NCBI RefSeq assembly: GCF_047495875.1
Contig: NC_092497.1
Span: forward strand, 77,709,249-77,773,248
Direction: 5' to 3'
From: Pithys albifrons albifrons
Lineage: Eukaryota > Chordata > Aves > Passeriformes > Thamnophilidae
DNA length: 64,000 nt
Shown: in pieces, positions 33,536 through 45,136 of the stretch
Numbering within the stretch: the stretch's first letter is position 1
Layout of the letters: every line of letters begins with the position of its first letter
The notes under the pieces: model-generated
Told to the model about the DNA's origin: nothing
Database searches by the model: none
The model's input: only the letters and a program-made list of their open reading frames with translations
Made by a program: the position numbers and the translations under genes

Positions 33536-35317
33536 ACCCACAGCCTTACCCTCATCCACCAGGTGGGTCACCTGATCGTAAAAAGAGATCAGGTTGATCA
33601 GACAGGACCTCCCCCTCCTAAACCCATGCTGGCTGGGTCTGATCCCTTGTCCACCCCGAAAGTGTTGTGTGATTGCACTCAGGATGAACTGCTCCATAAC
33701 CCTGCCAGGCACGGAGGTCAGGCTGACAGGCCTGTAGTTGCCAGGGTCAGCCTTGCATCCCTTTTTGTGGATTGGGGTGACACTGGCCAACCTCCAATCA
33801 TCTGGGACCTCCCCAGAGAGCCAGGACTGTTGGAAGATGATGGAGAGCGGTTTGACAAGCTCTTCTGCCAGCTCCTTCATCACCCTGGGATGGATCCCAT
33901 CTGGTCCCATTGACTTGTTAGGATCCAGCTGGCTCAGTAAGTCGGTCACTATTTCCTCCTGGAATACAGGAGGGCTATTCAGCTCCCTCTCCCTGTCTAC
34001 CAGCTCCAGAGGCCAGTTGTCTTGAGGGCCACCTGTCCTACTGGTAAAAACTGAGGCAAAGTAGGTGTTAAGTACCTCAGCCTTCTCCTCATCTTCCTTA
34101 ACTATATTTCCCTCCAAGTCCAACAGAGAATGGAGGTTTTCCTTGCCCCTCCTTTTGTTATTAATGTATTTATAAAAGGACTTTTTGTTATCCCTAACTG
34201 AAATAGCCAAATTTACTTCAAATTCCACTTTTCTTTCCCTAATTTTTTTCCTGCATGACCTAGCTCTATCTGTAAATTCTTCATAAGTAGCCAGCCCTTT
34301 TTTCCATAGTCTGTAAGCTTTCTTTTTATCCCTGATTTCTTTCAGAATCTCCCTATTTAACCAAGCTGGCCGTCTTCCCCTCCGACGGGTCTTTCGGCAC
34401 ACCGGTATAACCTGTTGCTGTGCACTCAAAATTTCCTTCTTAAAAGATGTCCATCCCTCCTGGACTCCCTTGCCTTTAAGGGTTTTTTCCCAGGGTATGC
34501 TCTGAATCAGTTTTTTGAATAGGCCAAAATCTGCTCTCTGGAAGTTCAAAGCAGAGGGTTTAATGGTGGCTCTCCTTACATCCCTGAGGACTGAAAATTC
34601 TATTATTTCATGGTCACTATGCCCCAGGTGGCCTCCAACCACTACATCATCTACCAGCCCCTCTCTGTTTGTAAACAGAAGGTCTAGCGTGGCCTTCCCC
34701 CTGGTAGGCTCATTTACCAGTTGATGAAGGAAATTGTCCTCTATACACTCCAGGAACCTCCTTGAATGCCTCTTCTCTGCAGTATGAAGCTCCCAGCAGG
34801 TATCTGGCAGGTTAAAGTCACCCACAAGAACAAGGGCTGGAGATTTTGAGACATCCATCAGCAGCTTGTAGAATAATTCATCTCCTTCATCATTCTGGTT
34901 GGGTGGTCTGTAACAGACACCCACAAGGGTGTCAGCCTTGTTGGCCTTCCCCCTGATTCTGGCCCACAGGCACTCAACCTTGTCACTGCTGACCTCAACT
35001 TCAACAGAGTCAAGAGACTCTCTAACATATAAAGCCACCCCTCCACCTCTCCTTCCCTGCCTGTCCTTTCTGAAGAGCTTGTAGCCCCCCATAGCAGCAC
35101 TCCAGTTGTGTGAGTCATCCCACCACGTTTCTGTGACAGCAACTATTTCATAGTTTTCCTGCTGCACTATGGCTTCCAGCTCCTCTTGTTTGTTTCCCAT
35201 ACTATGTGCATTGGTGTACATGCACTTCAGCTGGGCCATTGATTTCATTCTGAACTCGGGCTCTAGGCTCTTAGGCCTATCTCTGGAGAGCCCAGTTGCT
35301 GTCCCTTCCCCCTTCAA
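33479..35317 (-). pseudogene. CR1 ORF2, N-terminal part (endonuclease and start of RT)
   Basis: The frame is 612 residues. An APE-type endonuclease spans residues 31-241 with every catalytic position in place: N36 (TNAHS), E63 (TETWW), D167 and N169 (GDFN), D235 and H236 (SDH). The reverse transcriptase begins at about residue 480 with PDGIHP and continues through PIHKKG and YRPVSLTS. A 1-nt loss near 33530-33540, just before motif A, throws the last ~20 residues out of phase, and the frame stops at 33479. The ATG at 35315-35317 is 2 nt past the ORF1 stop, so the two ORFs are almost contiguous. Confidence 0.9.
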
Positions 35318-35319
35318 AC

Positions 35320-36365
35320 CTAGTTTAAAGCCCTCCTAACCAACCCTGCCAACTTATGGGCTACAGTTGTTTTGCCCTTCCTAGACAGATGAAGCCTGTC
35401 TGGTTTGAGGAGACTGGGCAACATGGAGTTTGCCCCATGATCAAAAAACCCAAAATTTTGACGATAGCACCATCCCCTAAGCCACCTATTGGTAAGCTGG
35501 GCTTTCCTAAACCTCTCCTCATTCATCCTGGCTAGCACAGGAACTGAGGCAATTACTACCCTTGCTCCTGTCCCATGAAGAGGTCGGGTCAGGGCCTTGA
35601 AATCTTTTTTAATTACTCTGGTACTCCTTTTATTAATGTCATCACTTCCAACCTGGACAACCAACAGCAGGTAATAGTCTGAGCGTTGGATAAGCTTAGG
35701 AAGTCTTTTGGTAATATCCCTCACCCTGGCCCCAGGAAGGCAGCAAACTTCCCTGTGGGATGGGTCTGGCCGACATAGGGGGCCCTCACTTCCCCTCATA
35801 AGGGAGTCACCGATTACAACAACCCTTCTCTTTTTCTTCTTACCTGTAGTTGTAACCCATCCGGTAGACTGGGGGTAACCAGAAGACCTTGTAGACAGAT
35901 CCTCCTCCTGACTGTCCTCCAACAGACTGTCCATGTCCAGGGCCATATACCTGTTTTTTAAGGGCACTCTGGCAGGTGAAAGGGGTCGAGAGGGGGTGTT
36001 TTTGCCTCTATGACCAGGCACCTGTTTCCATTCATCCCCATCCCTATGGTCTGTTCTGTCTGCCTGATGGCAGGAGGGGCTGGGCTTCACCACCTCCTGC
36101 TGGGCTTCCTTAGGAGTGGAAAGGGTGTGACTCCACCAGTCAATTTCCCTTTCACTCTCCCTTATATTTCTGAGCCTATCCATCTCTTCCTTTAGCTCTG
36201 CCACCAGACACAGCAAATCGTTCACCTGCTCATATCATATGCAGGTGCTTCTCACACTGTCCTCTGGTAGTAGGTCCAGGCTCAGACAGTCTGTGCAGCC
36301 AGAGGCCTGAGTGGCTGCATCCTTTTTAGAGGGTTCTGTCTGCATTGACACCCCTCCTATGAGTC
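35320..36365 (-). pseudogene. CR1 ORF1 with SGNH esterase domain
   Basis: The open part runs 36225-35320 (301 codons, beginning at a GTG that is not a real start). The same frame continues upstream across a TGA at 36235-36237 into a Cys-containing segment (MQTEP, CTDCLSL) typical of CR1 ORF1. In the open part, residues 1-28 are Leu/Glu-rich, likely a coiled coil. A hydrophilic linker follows, then an SGNH/GDSL-type domain with GDS (139-141), VGSDD (192-196) and DRLH (276-279) giving the catalytic Ser, Asp and His. ORF1 proteins bind element RNA, and the role of the esterase is not settled. The nonsense codon makes this copy defective. Confidence 0.88.
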
Positions 36366-36377
36366 TACTCATAGGAG
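36354..36377. repeat. Perfect 10-bp inverted repeat, 4-nt loop
   Basis: Arms ctcctatgag (36354-36363) and ctcataggag (36368-36377) enclose tcta. It lies at the apparent 5' edge of the CR1. It may be chance, or a product of the end-joining that completed the insertion. Confidence 0.8.
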
Positions 36378-36751
36378 TTAAGAGTGATTGCATCAAGCAG
36401 TGAAAGGAAGATGCTGTGAAGACAGTAATGGAGTGAGACAGACAGCTAAGGGAAAATATCAAAGCCCTAAACTCAAGAGTTTTCTTTGACCTGATTCTAT
36501 CAGCTGAGTGAAAGACAGCTGCATCCCACTCTGCTAATTTGTTCATCCCTTCTTCTTTCTATCCTGCTGCTACTTACTTTTTAGACCATTGGCTGCAAAA
36601 TTTAGGCAGGCAGATGGTACGCCAAAGATACTGGTAACCTAAGCTGAAATAGTTGAGGTTTCTCATTGTGCGGTGTGTGAATTCAGATATCAACTAATAT
36701 GAACCTTGAAAAAAACTATTGTACCTGACTGTTCAGAGATATTGTAACCAA
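36378..36751. other. Sequence between CR1 and the microsatellite
   Basis: Non-coding. An open frame runs through 36546 in phase with CR1 ORF1, but its residues right of 36400 do not look like CR1, so I regard it as read-through into flanking DNA. Confidence 0.4.
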
Positions 36752-37249
36752 CCTTCCTTCCTTCCTTCCTTCCTTCCTTCCTTCCTTCCTTCCTTCCTTC
36801 CTTCCTTCCTTCCTTCCTTCCTTCCTTCCTTCCTTCCTTCCTTCCTTCCTTCCTTCCTTCCTTCCTTCCTTCCTTCCTTCCTTCCTTCCTTCCTTCCTTC
36901 CTTCCTTCCTTCCTTCCTTCCTTCCTTCCTTCCTTCCTTCCTTCCTTCCTTCCTTCCTTCCTTCCTTCCTTCCTTCCTTCCTTCCTTCCTTCCTTCCTTC
37001 CTTCCTTCCTTCCTTCCTTCCTTCCTTCCTTCCTTCCTTCCTTCCTTCCTTCCTTCCTTCCTTCCTTCCTTCCTTCCTTCCTTCCTTCCTTCCTTCCTTC
37101 CTTCCTTCCTTCCTTCCTTCCTTCCTTCCTTCCTTCCTTCCTTCCTTCCTTCCTTCCTTCCTTCCTTCCTTCCTTCCTTCCTTCCTTCCTTCCTTCCTTC
37201 CTTCCTTCCTTCCTTCCTTCCTTCCTTCCTTCCTTCCTTCCTTCCTTCC
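36752..37249. repeat. Long pure (TTCC)n microsatellite
   Basis: About 498 bp, or about 124 copies of CTTC/TTCC, with no interruption that I can see. It is homopyrimidine on this strand and (GGAA)n on the other. Every frame is open across it, giving an artificial (LPSF)n ORF of 192 residues. A degenerate pyrimidine tail continues to about 37290. Confidence 0.98.
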
Positions 37250-40200
37250 CCTCTTTTTCCCCTCTTCTGTCTGCCTTCCTTCCTTTCTCTGAACTGACTG
37301 ACTAGAGACCAGCTCTGATCTGAGTTATAAGTTACTTTCTAATAACTTACACTACTGCCAGCTGAGAGTAGCCTTTAAAAGCTCTTTCATGACTGAGTGA
37401 AATTACAATTCCACCACTACATGTACTACTCTGTAACTGCATGTTGCCTTTATGCAGACTACAGAACTGTCACACTGCTTGGTGCAAAATAAATCAGCAG
37501 CTATTGGAAAAAGCTGACAAGTTCATGGCAGGAAGTGTAAATTATTCAAGTCTTTCCAAAGCAGCTTGAAATGGGAATATCCAGATAACTAAGAGATCAA
37601 TCAATATGCTAAAGAACTGCCTTGGTCTGCCAGAGGAAATTAGGTGAGAAAGCCTTATAAACTCTGTCAAAATGACTTTGTCATGGCAATACCAGAAGAG
37701 AGAGTATTAATGAAGAAAAACCCAATCAAAACCACCCTACATGCAGGTTACCTTTTTAATGGAATTATCACTTTATCACCTTGTCTTTCCATACCCTAAC
37801 ATAGAAAATTAGGTCAAAGTAACCCTTAATATTTGGATATTGACTGCAATAATTTTTACTGAATGCCAAATGAATATCAAAAAGACAATCATTATTGTGG
37901 GTGTTATCTGGGTCAGTTATAGCTTCAAAACATCTTGCATCAGTTCCATTCTTACTGTGCACACTGGATGGAAAATATATTGCTTTCAACCAGAGGGAAA
38001 ATAGTGTGAAACAATTTGTTGACTTTTTTTCCCCTCCAGAAAAGCATCTTTTAGTTGGAGGGTTTTTACACTTTTACAAAGAAAATAAGGCAAACATGGA
38101 AAATATAAATTACCAGCTCACTGAATTCTTCACATATTTTCTTAAGGAACAGAATAGGCTTCACACAGAAATTTTTACCAAAACTTCGAAAGCAGATGAT
38201 GGAATTCAAATAAGCCCCATTTATTTTTTTAAGTCTGTTCTGTCTCAGGCCTTGAGATACATCAAAAGGGACAGAATTAAGATTGTTTATTTTTTAGGGC
38301 TTTATCAGCTTTTAATTTTTTAATGAATTTTACAGTCCTTCTTTCATGGTTAAGTCAAAAATTGCAAAAAAAGAAGAGGAATAGCATGATAACTTGAAGT
38401 CATATAGGTGCATATCTGAAGGTTCTATGATATATTCACAAGAAAAGTCCATGTACATTGCATGTTGTGGTGCTTCATTTCCATCAAACAGAGTGGGCAG
38501 GGGGTAAGGGCAGCAGGGAAGGGCAGCTGCATAAAAGGACAGCATACCAAGTGAACATTCCACCATATGGGGAAGAGATTTACTCATTAAGTGTCAAAGA
38601 TCTTGGTACACTGATGTGTATCAAAGAAACAGAGCACTGAATGTAAATGGAAAAAACTCAGATACTTTAAGAGTACAAAGTGATCTGGAAAGCAGTAAAG
38701 GGTCATGTTACTAACTCTGAGAAAGGACAACAACCTGAGCAGGTGATATAACCAGAAACAAGTGCAGAATTGTTTTGAATGATGCTTCCAAAGTCTGTCA
38801 AAATGCCAGATGTGTTTTCTGAATTTTACAGATCTTGGCATCCACATGACTATCTCATCAACCATAGAAATGAGGGAAGAGAAAGGGCCACAGATTGTTT
38901 ATACAGTTCTGCTCTACCTTCAGTACAAATGGTATATTGTTTCCTTACAGTTTTCCCTCCAATCAAAAAGATCCATTTTGAACATATGAAACCCAATAAT
39001 TGAGGCTCGATGTTTTTTACAGAGCAGGAAGCAGAAAAAATATAAAGCCAAAGCTGAGGCAAAGTATATGAGCTGACAGAGAAGCAACTGAATCCATCCT
39101 GCATTGCTTAACATTCCAAATCAAGATTATTTTTGAGGATGACTGAATAAGGGAGTTACATTTCTAAATTCTAAGAATCCAACTTAAAAATTTAGCATAG
39201 GTGGTAAGTTCAACTGTTTCACATGTATTAAGTTATGTATTTTGTTATGTATTTTGAAATTACAAGGAAAAAAACCTGATATTTGTTTTCTTTAAGATTG
39301 GGCGTTTAAAATGAACTTATATGTAGTTTAAAGAAATGCACACCAGATTTTTCTCCTTAGAAATATGCTGTAACTATTACGTTTGATTTAAAATTGAGTG
39401 ATAAGTTAAAAGAAGAAAATAATTTCCTTCCAGTTATTGTCAAACTTCCAGTAATTAGAATTCTAGAAGTTTAATGGCCAATCTAGGAGTTTAGTTTTTA
39501 ATTATTTTAATATTATGTTGAAGATTCAGATTTGGAGATTATATTCAACTTAATATGCTTCTATTTGTCTTCTGGTTTTATTAGTGATCATTGAAGGCAA
39601 GGAAGATACATGCCCAAAGATAACAGCTTGGTGGTACATTTACAAGTAAGGAGTGAAATTCAATCTGAAAAAAGTGACTATACAAAATCCCTATTAATAC
39701 TAAATATTTATTTCTTCTAGAAAAGCCTCTGGCACAGACTAAGGAAGACAAAGGAGCATAACAATGCTGAAAACTCTGAATTGATTGTGAATAACTTAGC
39801 AAAGAATACAAAGCTTTTACAATGTCTTGAAAATATTATAAAGATAAAATTCACCAAGTGTCTAATACTCTGTTAAGTTTGATTTTTCCTCCATCACTAA
39901 TTTACATGAGTGTGGCATAAAATGTAGTATCAATCATACATCACATGACCCTGAGTGAGCCATGAAGCATTTCAGCTGCCTGTCAAATCCTTGTTATTTT
40001 CTGAGATGTGCCTAAGATGAGTGTAATTATGAATATACATCAAAAACTGTTGAAAACAAGAAGAGATGGTGGGAAGCGGAAACAGATCATTCTCAGAAAT
40101 GAAAATCTTAAGAGAGTAAGTACAGGAAAACCTTTGAGTACCAGAAACACAACTCTTAATGTATATGAAAGAAATACCATATTTATATTGGGTGTCAAGT

Positions 40201-41081
40201 AGAAGTCAGAGCTAAAGTAACAGACACTCATGACAACTGAAGAACATTATGTGTAAAAAGTGTGAATTTTGTGACATCTCTTCTTGTGACATCCTGCATG
40301 ATACTGGTGACAAGAAAAAACAAAAAGTTTCACAGAGCAAGCCCAGTGTCAGGAGTGGGAAGTTACAGAAGCAGTTGGAAAAAAACCCTAAAAAAATATA
40401 GGCTATCTAGATGACTGTCAGGAATAGAGAAACCATATTCTCAACATAGGTGGCTAAGGAGAGACTCAGTGAAAGCAGCCCTTTCAGAGTTAGTTACCTG
40501 TATCTTGCATATGCACAGTAAAAATACTAGCTGCAACTATAGCTAGAAAACAGAAAAGAAATACCTAGTAGACTAAAGAAGACTAATGGTGCTAAAAATG
40601 AGACAGCATGAGTTAGGATTTTTCAGATTTATCCTTCTCTTCTCTATTAGAGAGACAACAACAAAAAATGCATCTCTGAGCCAGGCTTGCACCAAGTATG
40701 ATGGTGTCTCTTTTCTTGGGTTTGTTAGCACTGCTGTCCTCTTTGAATAATTTATTTCTAAGAAATTCATTTAAACAACATTTTCTACTTTCATCCTTTG
40801 TTTTTGTAAGCTTTTGTTTATTGTTCTGTGCATGCACTTACATCCAGTCCTAATTACAAGTTTTGACAGATGTCTTTATTACCCAGTGGAAGAGGACCAT
40901 TCCTGAAGGCATTGTTTTCTGTATGACTTTGACAGAACTTGTGTGTATTTTTGAATTCCTTTTGAAATGTTCTTTTGTGAGATTTCGTGCTGTCATGCAT
41001 TAAGAATTGTACAGCACTTTTATTTAATAATCAAAAAAAAAAGGTAAATCAACCAAAACCTGTTCATAACAAATACCTTGT
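37250..41081. other. AT-rich sequence, nothing recognised
   Basis: About 3.8 kb of AT-rich DNA. Several ORFs of 60-140 codons (for example 37895-38323) lack domains and look like chance. No repeat recognised. Confidence 0.45.
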
Positions 41082-41709
41082 TGTCCTAGTTCAGCAGGAG
41101 GGACCAGCTAACCCTGTGTGGGGGTGATCAAAGCTGTGTATTCTACCCCCTCTATTCATTCCCCAAGGTCAATGGGCCATTAGCAGCAGCTGCCCAGGGA
41201 GCCATTATCACCTTCACACCCAGCCTGAGGGGGGCGGAGCTGCCAATGGGCCATCAACAGCTCAACACCCCCTGGCTCCCAGAGTTAATCACCCATTGTG
41301 TGAGTCCCCGCCCAGGGGGAGGGACTGAGAGCTCCCTGAGGGTACATAAGTGGTGGGTAAGAAGACCTCGGGAACCTCTCGTTGGATCCAGAGCAGCAGC
41401 AGGACCTTGACAGGAGGAGATCCCCGCACTCGCCCAGACCACAGCCCTCGCCTGCACCAACAAGTTTTTCTTTTCCTTTTGCTCTGGACTTGGAGGAACC
41501 ACAGGGGTCTCAGCACAAGGGCAAACAAACCCCCTTGGGTTTGTGCCCCAGGACACTGGGTTATACTGCTGGGGTATTGTGAGTTGAAAGCAATTTCCCT
41601 TGTGTGTCAGTGTTGTTATTGTAATATTATTATTAAATTTTAGCTCTGACTTATAATCTCTCTTGTGGTGAGTTCATTTCCCCTGCTGGTTCACCTTCAA
41701 ACCAGCACA
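41082..41709 (+). mobile_element. Solo LTR, family B, copy 4 (young)
   Basis: 628 bp, TGTCCTAGTTCAGCAGG...AACCAGCACA. The flanks CTTGT (41077-41081) and CTTTT (41710-41714) match at four of five positions. A TATA-like tacataag lies at 41343-41350, with an ATTAAA near 41632 as the polyadenylation candidate. It is the near twin, inverted, of 23996-24623. Confidence 0.9.
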
Positions 41710-41714
41710 CTTTT

Positions 41715-44700
41715 TTAATCAAAGAGAATACTAAGTTCATTTAACTTCCTACATACAGAAGTACTGTATGTAAGGTAGGACTCTAAAGTTTTATTTAAAA
41801 CTAAATAAATTTTTTATTCCAAGAGTCATTTTTTTTATGAAAGACTTTTTTTTAATAGCAAATGTTGCTAATCACAAACTTCTAAGGAAAATAACTTTCT
41901 GTGAAAGTTCTATGATTCCTCTTGATTTGGTCAAAAGCAATTTGGTTCCTCAAAGATCTTTGTGTTTTGCTTTGGTGTATGTTTTATTATAGACTTTATA
42001 AAAAATTGCCCTCAAATCTACCCATAATCAAAATCAGAGGAGATGTGACATGTTTGAATAGAAACTATTTAAAAACAGATACATTAAAGATAGGGGGAAA
42101 AAATATCTATTGAATTAATTGTTAAAAAGAAAAAAACAAGTCCTCTGTTTTTGTAAGGTCTCTTTAAAAGTGTATATGTTGTAATGTGTCCTGAAGCATT
42201 TCTCAAGAAATTGAAACAATTTAGAGGAGTTATAATTTATTCTTGAATTTTAATAACTGAAAATCAAAGTTCCATATTTAGTGATATTGTATTATATTAC
42301 CAAACTGTGAAAAAATAAAAACTTTGTAGCTTTACTCATTTTGAGATTTCTCTTAAATGGAAGCTGGTAAAATGGCTTCTCCTTACTGAATGATGACATA
42401 TAAAACTGTAGGTGGTGGCCACCATTTTCTAATTTCCCATCTAGGGATTCTGTAGAAGCTGATTATACAAAACTAGATGAGAATTTGTAGCAGCTGGATC
42501 CTACTTTCTGCAAATGACCTAGGTAGGGTGGATTGGAGGTGTTTGACTTGCACTGATATCTCATTGAATTCATGTTATGGTGATGATTTTCATGTCCTAT
42601 GGACTTAAAATTTCAAATAAGATACTCTATGACATCTGAATCCTTGTAGCATTCTTTCCTCTGTGAGAGTAATGTACATCAACATTACCATTCAAGTAAC
42701 AATCCTTGAATGTAAAGTGCGTGCTCATAAAAATCAATACAAGTGCTGTGTGCAGGCACTTTCCTACTGTGTTGTTGTTTAACACTACATGGTGTTTGCC
42801 AAGTGAAAACACACTAGGACCTTACTATTGAAATCCCCCAGCATGATTTGATATGATTAAGTACTGCTGTTCCTGATTTACAAGCCTGGCATGCTTTGTA
42901 AGATGAACACATGCTGAAGAAGGAGTCCATTCTAAAGCAAACTCTTGTGTCCCTGAGCCACCAGGTTTCCCCTCCCTCAAAAAGAGCCCAACCCAACCCA
43001 ACCCAAACCCCCACTCCCCCCAAAAAAACCCAAACCAAACCAAACCAAACCAAAAAAAACCCAAACAAACAAAAACCCAAACCAAACAAAAAACTCCAAA
43101 ACCAACCCCAAGAAATCTCCAAACCTCTTTTTACCCATTGATGTAGTTGCTTAATCCTTAGTCTTTATACCTTTTTTTTTTTTGAGAGATGATGTAAACC
43201 AGCTTTATTAAGGTAGTTTTGCTTAATGCACTCTCCCATTCAGATTGTGTTCTGCTAAGTATGTCCTCCTTTTGTGCATTCCTCTCTTTGTTCAGGGATT
43301 AAGAGAATGTTTTGCCTTTAGTGATTATAAGCCTTGCATGAGTAGAGATGAAGAATTAAAAGAAGGGAAATGATGGTGTGTTAGCAGACACAATGCTAAA
43401 ACAGTCAGTAACTGACCAAGGATTTGATTTAAGACAAGTCTTTGGGTTGAGTTATACTTATCTTAAGCCTTTGTCCATTTTTAATTCTGACTATGTGCAT
43501 CTCTATTTATTGGTCAATATTTATTTTTCCTTTGATCTGCCACTTAAACTGCAGGATTATTACACATGTGATATATAAGTCAAGCCTTTACAGCCTTCAG
43601 TTTAGAAGGACATATCTCCCTGTTGGAATTTAATAAATACCATGATGGGATATTAAGTATTTTTCTTGATTTTATACAAGAAATTATAGAAAGAAATTCA
43701 GATGCAGGTTAGGAAAAAAATGAGTGATGGATGTCTTCCTGTCCTGACCAACTGGTAAAGGATACCTTACTTGAAATCTGTTCTTTTGATTCTTTGCTTA
43801 AGCAACTGCACATCTTTTTTGGTAAGAATAGGTTATGTGAATATGAAATTTTAAATGATGCAGTGCATATCTACAAGTGTAGTTTATAGAAATTCTATAG
43901 CTTTTAGTAGCACTATTTTTATTTTAATATTCCTACTGCATATGGTGTTTCTCTTCTATTTATTTCTTATCTTTGCTTAATACTAACAAAGCCAGTCCAA
44001 CTTCTTCATGGCACCATTTTGACTAAAAAGAGATTTTTTTTTTTTGATTGGCCAAGCTCTGAATATAGATGTGTATAGGCTTCAAATGAAGTTTTCTTCA
44101 GATTCCAAATGGCTTTGTCATTACACGTGAGATATATCTCTCTGGACACATATATACACATTTTTCCAAAGGAATGGTATTAGTTTAATCCTTTATTAAA
44201 GGGGGTCCATGACCATCAGTAGTAGAATATCTCCTCTTCAGTGATTAATTAGTATCAAGAGAGCTATGTTGTGAAAAATGAACAAGGCATAGATTTTAGA
44301 CAAGTTGTGCCAAATCATGTAAAGCAATTATTTTTTTTTCACATACATGGTAGGGAATGGAAAGTGAGTTATCAGTGGTATAAAGGCTTTGGAATTGTAA
44401 AGCAAGACTGACCTTTTTTTCCCTCATGATTGTGTTACAAATGATCTATGTTTTCCTCCGACAAAATGTTCTGTTGATCTTCAAAGAAAAGGACTACATG
44501 ACACCGATCTGTAAGTAAAATAATATTTTTAATTTCTTTTCCCAAAGCTATATTAGAAAAGATATTGAAATGCTACCTTGCATTGGAAAACACAAATGTT
44601 TTCTTGAATTGGATTAGAGCTCTTCTGGTCTGATGATATAAATGCAGTCTCTACTACAGGACAGTTTAATGTAACCTACTCAACAAGCTATATATGAATT

Positions 44701-44769
44701 TGAAACACAGCAAAACTGAAAACCAGAAATGGGAGACTAAATAATCACAAACACATAGCACCTCTTTTT
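41715..44769. other. AT-rich sequence with simple repeats
   Basis: About 3 kb of non-coding sequence. It includes a CCAAA/CCCAA-type low-complexity tract at about 42978-43110, listed separately. No gene or transposable element recognised. Confidence 0.45.
42978..43110. repeat. Low-complexity (CCAAA)n-like tract
   Basis: An A- and C-only stretch built from cccaa, ccaaa and caaa units. The complementary-strand ORFs of Trp/Gly/Phe composition are products of this tract. Confidence 0.9.
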
Positions 44770-44982
44770 TCAATGGCCAGACTTCCTGAACGCAGATTTG
44801 GGCAGGGCTCTCCCCATGTGGGTGTGCCCTTCCAGCCTGCGCAGTTGATTTTTTAGGTGAGGCACAGCGTGCACAGAACTGGCCCCAACTGGCCCCACCG
44901 TTTCAGTCCTAAGGGTCCATTTGCCATGGCCGAGTGAGCTTGGACAGTGACAGGGAAGTCCTCAGGACTGTCACAGCATCTG

Positions 44983-45024
44983 GTACTAACCGGGGCTGAC
45001 CCTGCTGAGCATCCGAGATCTGAC
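44983..45024 (-). repeat. 5S rRNA-derived segment of the SINE
   Basis: On the minus strand the 42 nt from GTCAGATCTCGG to GGTTAGTAC match the internal control region of vertebrate 5S rRNA at 36 positions by my count. Similarity seems to continue left to about 44975 (ccagatgctgt against the 5S end ccgggtgctgt) if about 25 nt of 5S are deleted. Confidence 0.85.
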
Positions 45025-45063
45025 GGCATGGGATTGCAGGGAGGCATTTACTGCCAGGGGACA

Positions 45064-45135
45064 GTCCCCACTGAGACTCAAACTCAGGACCTTGGGATTC
45101 AGAGTCCTGAGTGCTCTCCTTTACACCATGGGACC
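45064..45135 (-). repeat. tRNA-Gln(CUG)-like head of the SINE
   Basis: It is 72 nt, the length of tRNA-Gln. It keeps the 5' ATGGTGTAA A-box region, AGCACTC, GGACTCTGAATCC with the CTG anticodon, and a B-box-like GAGTTTGAGTCTC. The acceptor arms pair except at one position. The anticodon stem has mismatches and it is fused to further retroposon sequence, so it is a SINE promoter, not a working tRNA gene. Confidence 0.85.
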
Positions 45136-45136
45136 A

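Larger units (their letters stand above)
32372..36365 (-). mobile_element. Near full-length CR1 LINE
   Basis: The 3' end is at the left, marked by gaatcatagaatcatagaat (32373-32392), the reverse of the CR1 tail repeats. Moving right come the 3' UTR, ORF2 (reverse transcriptase, then endonuclease) and ORF1 (esterase, then coiled coil). At about 4.0 kb it is close to the usual full length of avian CR1. The 5' limit near 36365 is where CR1-like protein similarity ends and is approximate. Three lesions are visible: a TGA in ORF1 and two frameshifts in ORF2. The tail matches the copy at 8950-9254, so both belong to the same or a close subfamily. Confidence 0.93.
44770..45136 (-). mobile_element. 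Chimeric tRNA-Gln / 5S rRNA SINE
   Basis: On the minus strand the element reads: a tRNA-Gln-like head (45135-45064), a linker of about 20 nt, a 5S rRNA-derived segment (about 45041-44975), then a unique tail of about 200 nt ending gaagtctggccattg and a short A-rich stretch. Such an RNA would be transcribed by RNA polymerase III from internal A and B boxes and copied by a LINE that recognises the tail. The last ~95 nt recur at 54525-54625 without the head. I see no clear target duplication. The SINE family is not one I can name. AmnSINE1 also joins 5S and tRNA parts, but in the reverse order and with a different tail. Confidence 0.82.

Noticed and set aside
33112..33597. 161-codon plus-strand frame, and others over 32.6-34.7 kb
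   Set aside because: They are antisense shadows of CR1 ORF2.
36719..37297. 192-codon frame of repeated LPSF
   Set aside because: It is a translation of the (TTCC)n microsatellite, which has no stop in any frame. It is not a gene.
37895..38323. 142-codon plus frame
   Set aside because: AT-driven composition, no domain, no splice context. It looks like a chance ORF.
44983..45024. 5S rRNA gene
   Set aside because: Only the internal control region and perhaps the 3' end are present, with changes and an apparent deletion. It is part of the SINE.
45064..45135. Functional tRNA-Gln gene
   Set aside because: The anticodon stem and one acceptor pair are mismatched, and it is fused to 5S and tail sequence. 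A SINE head explains it better.
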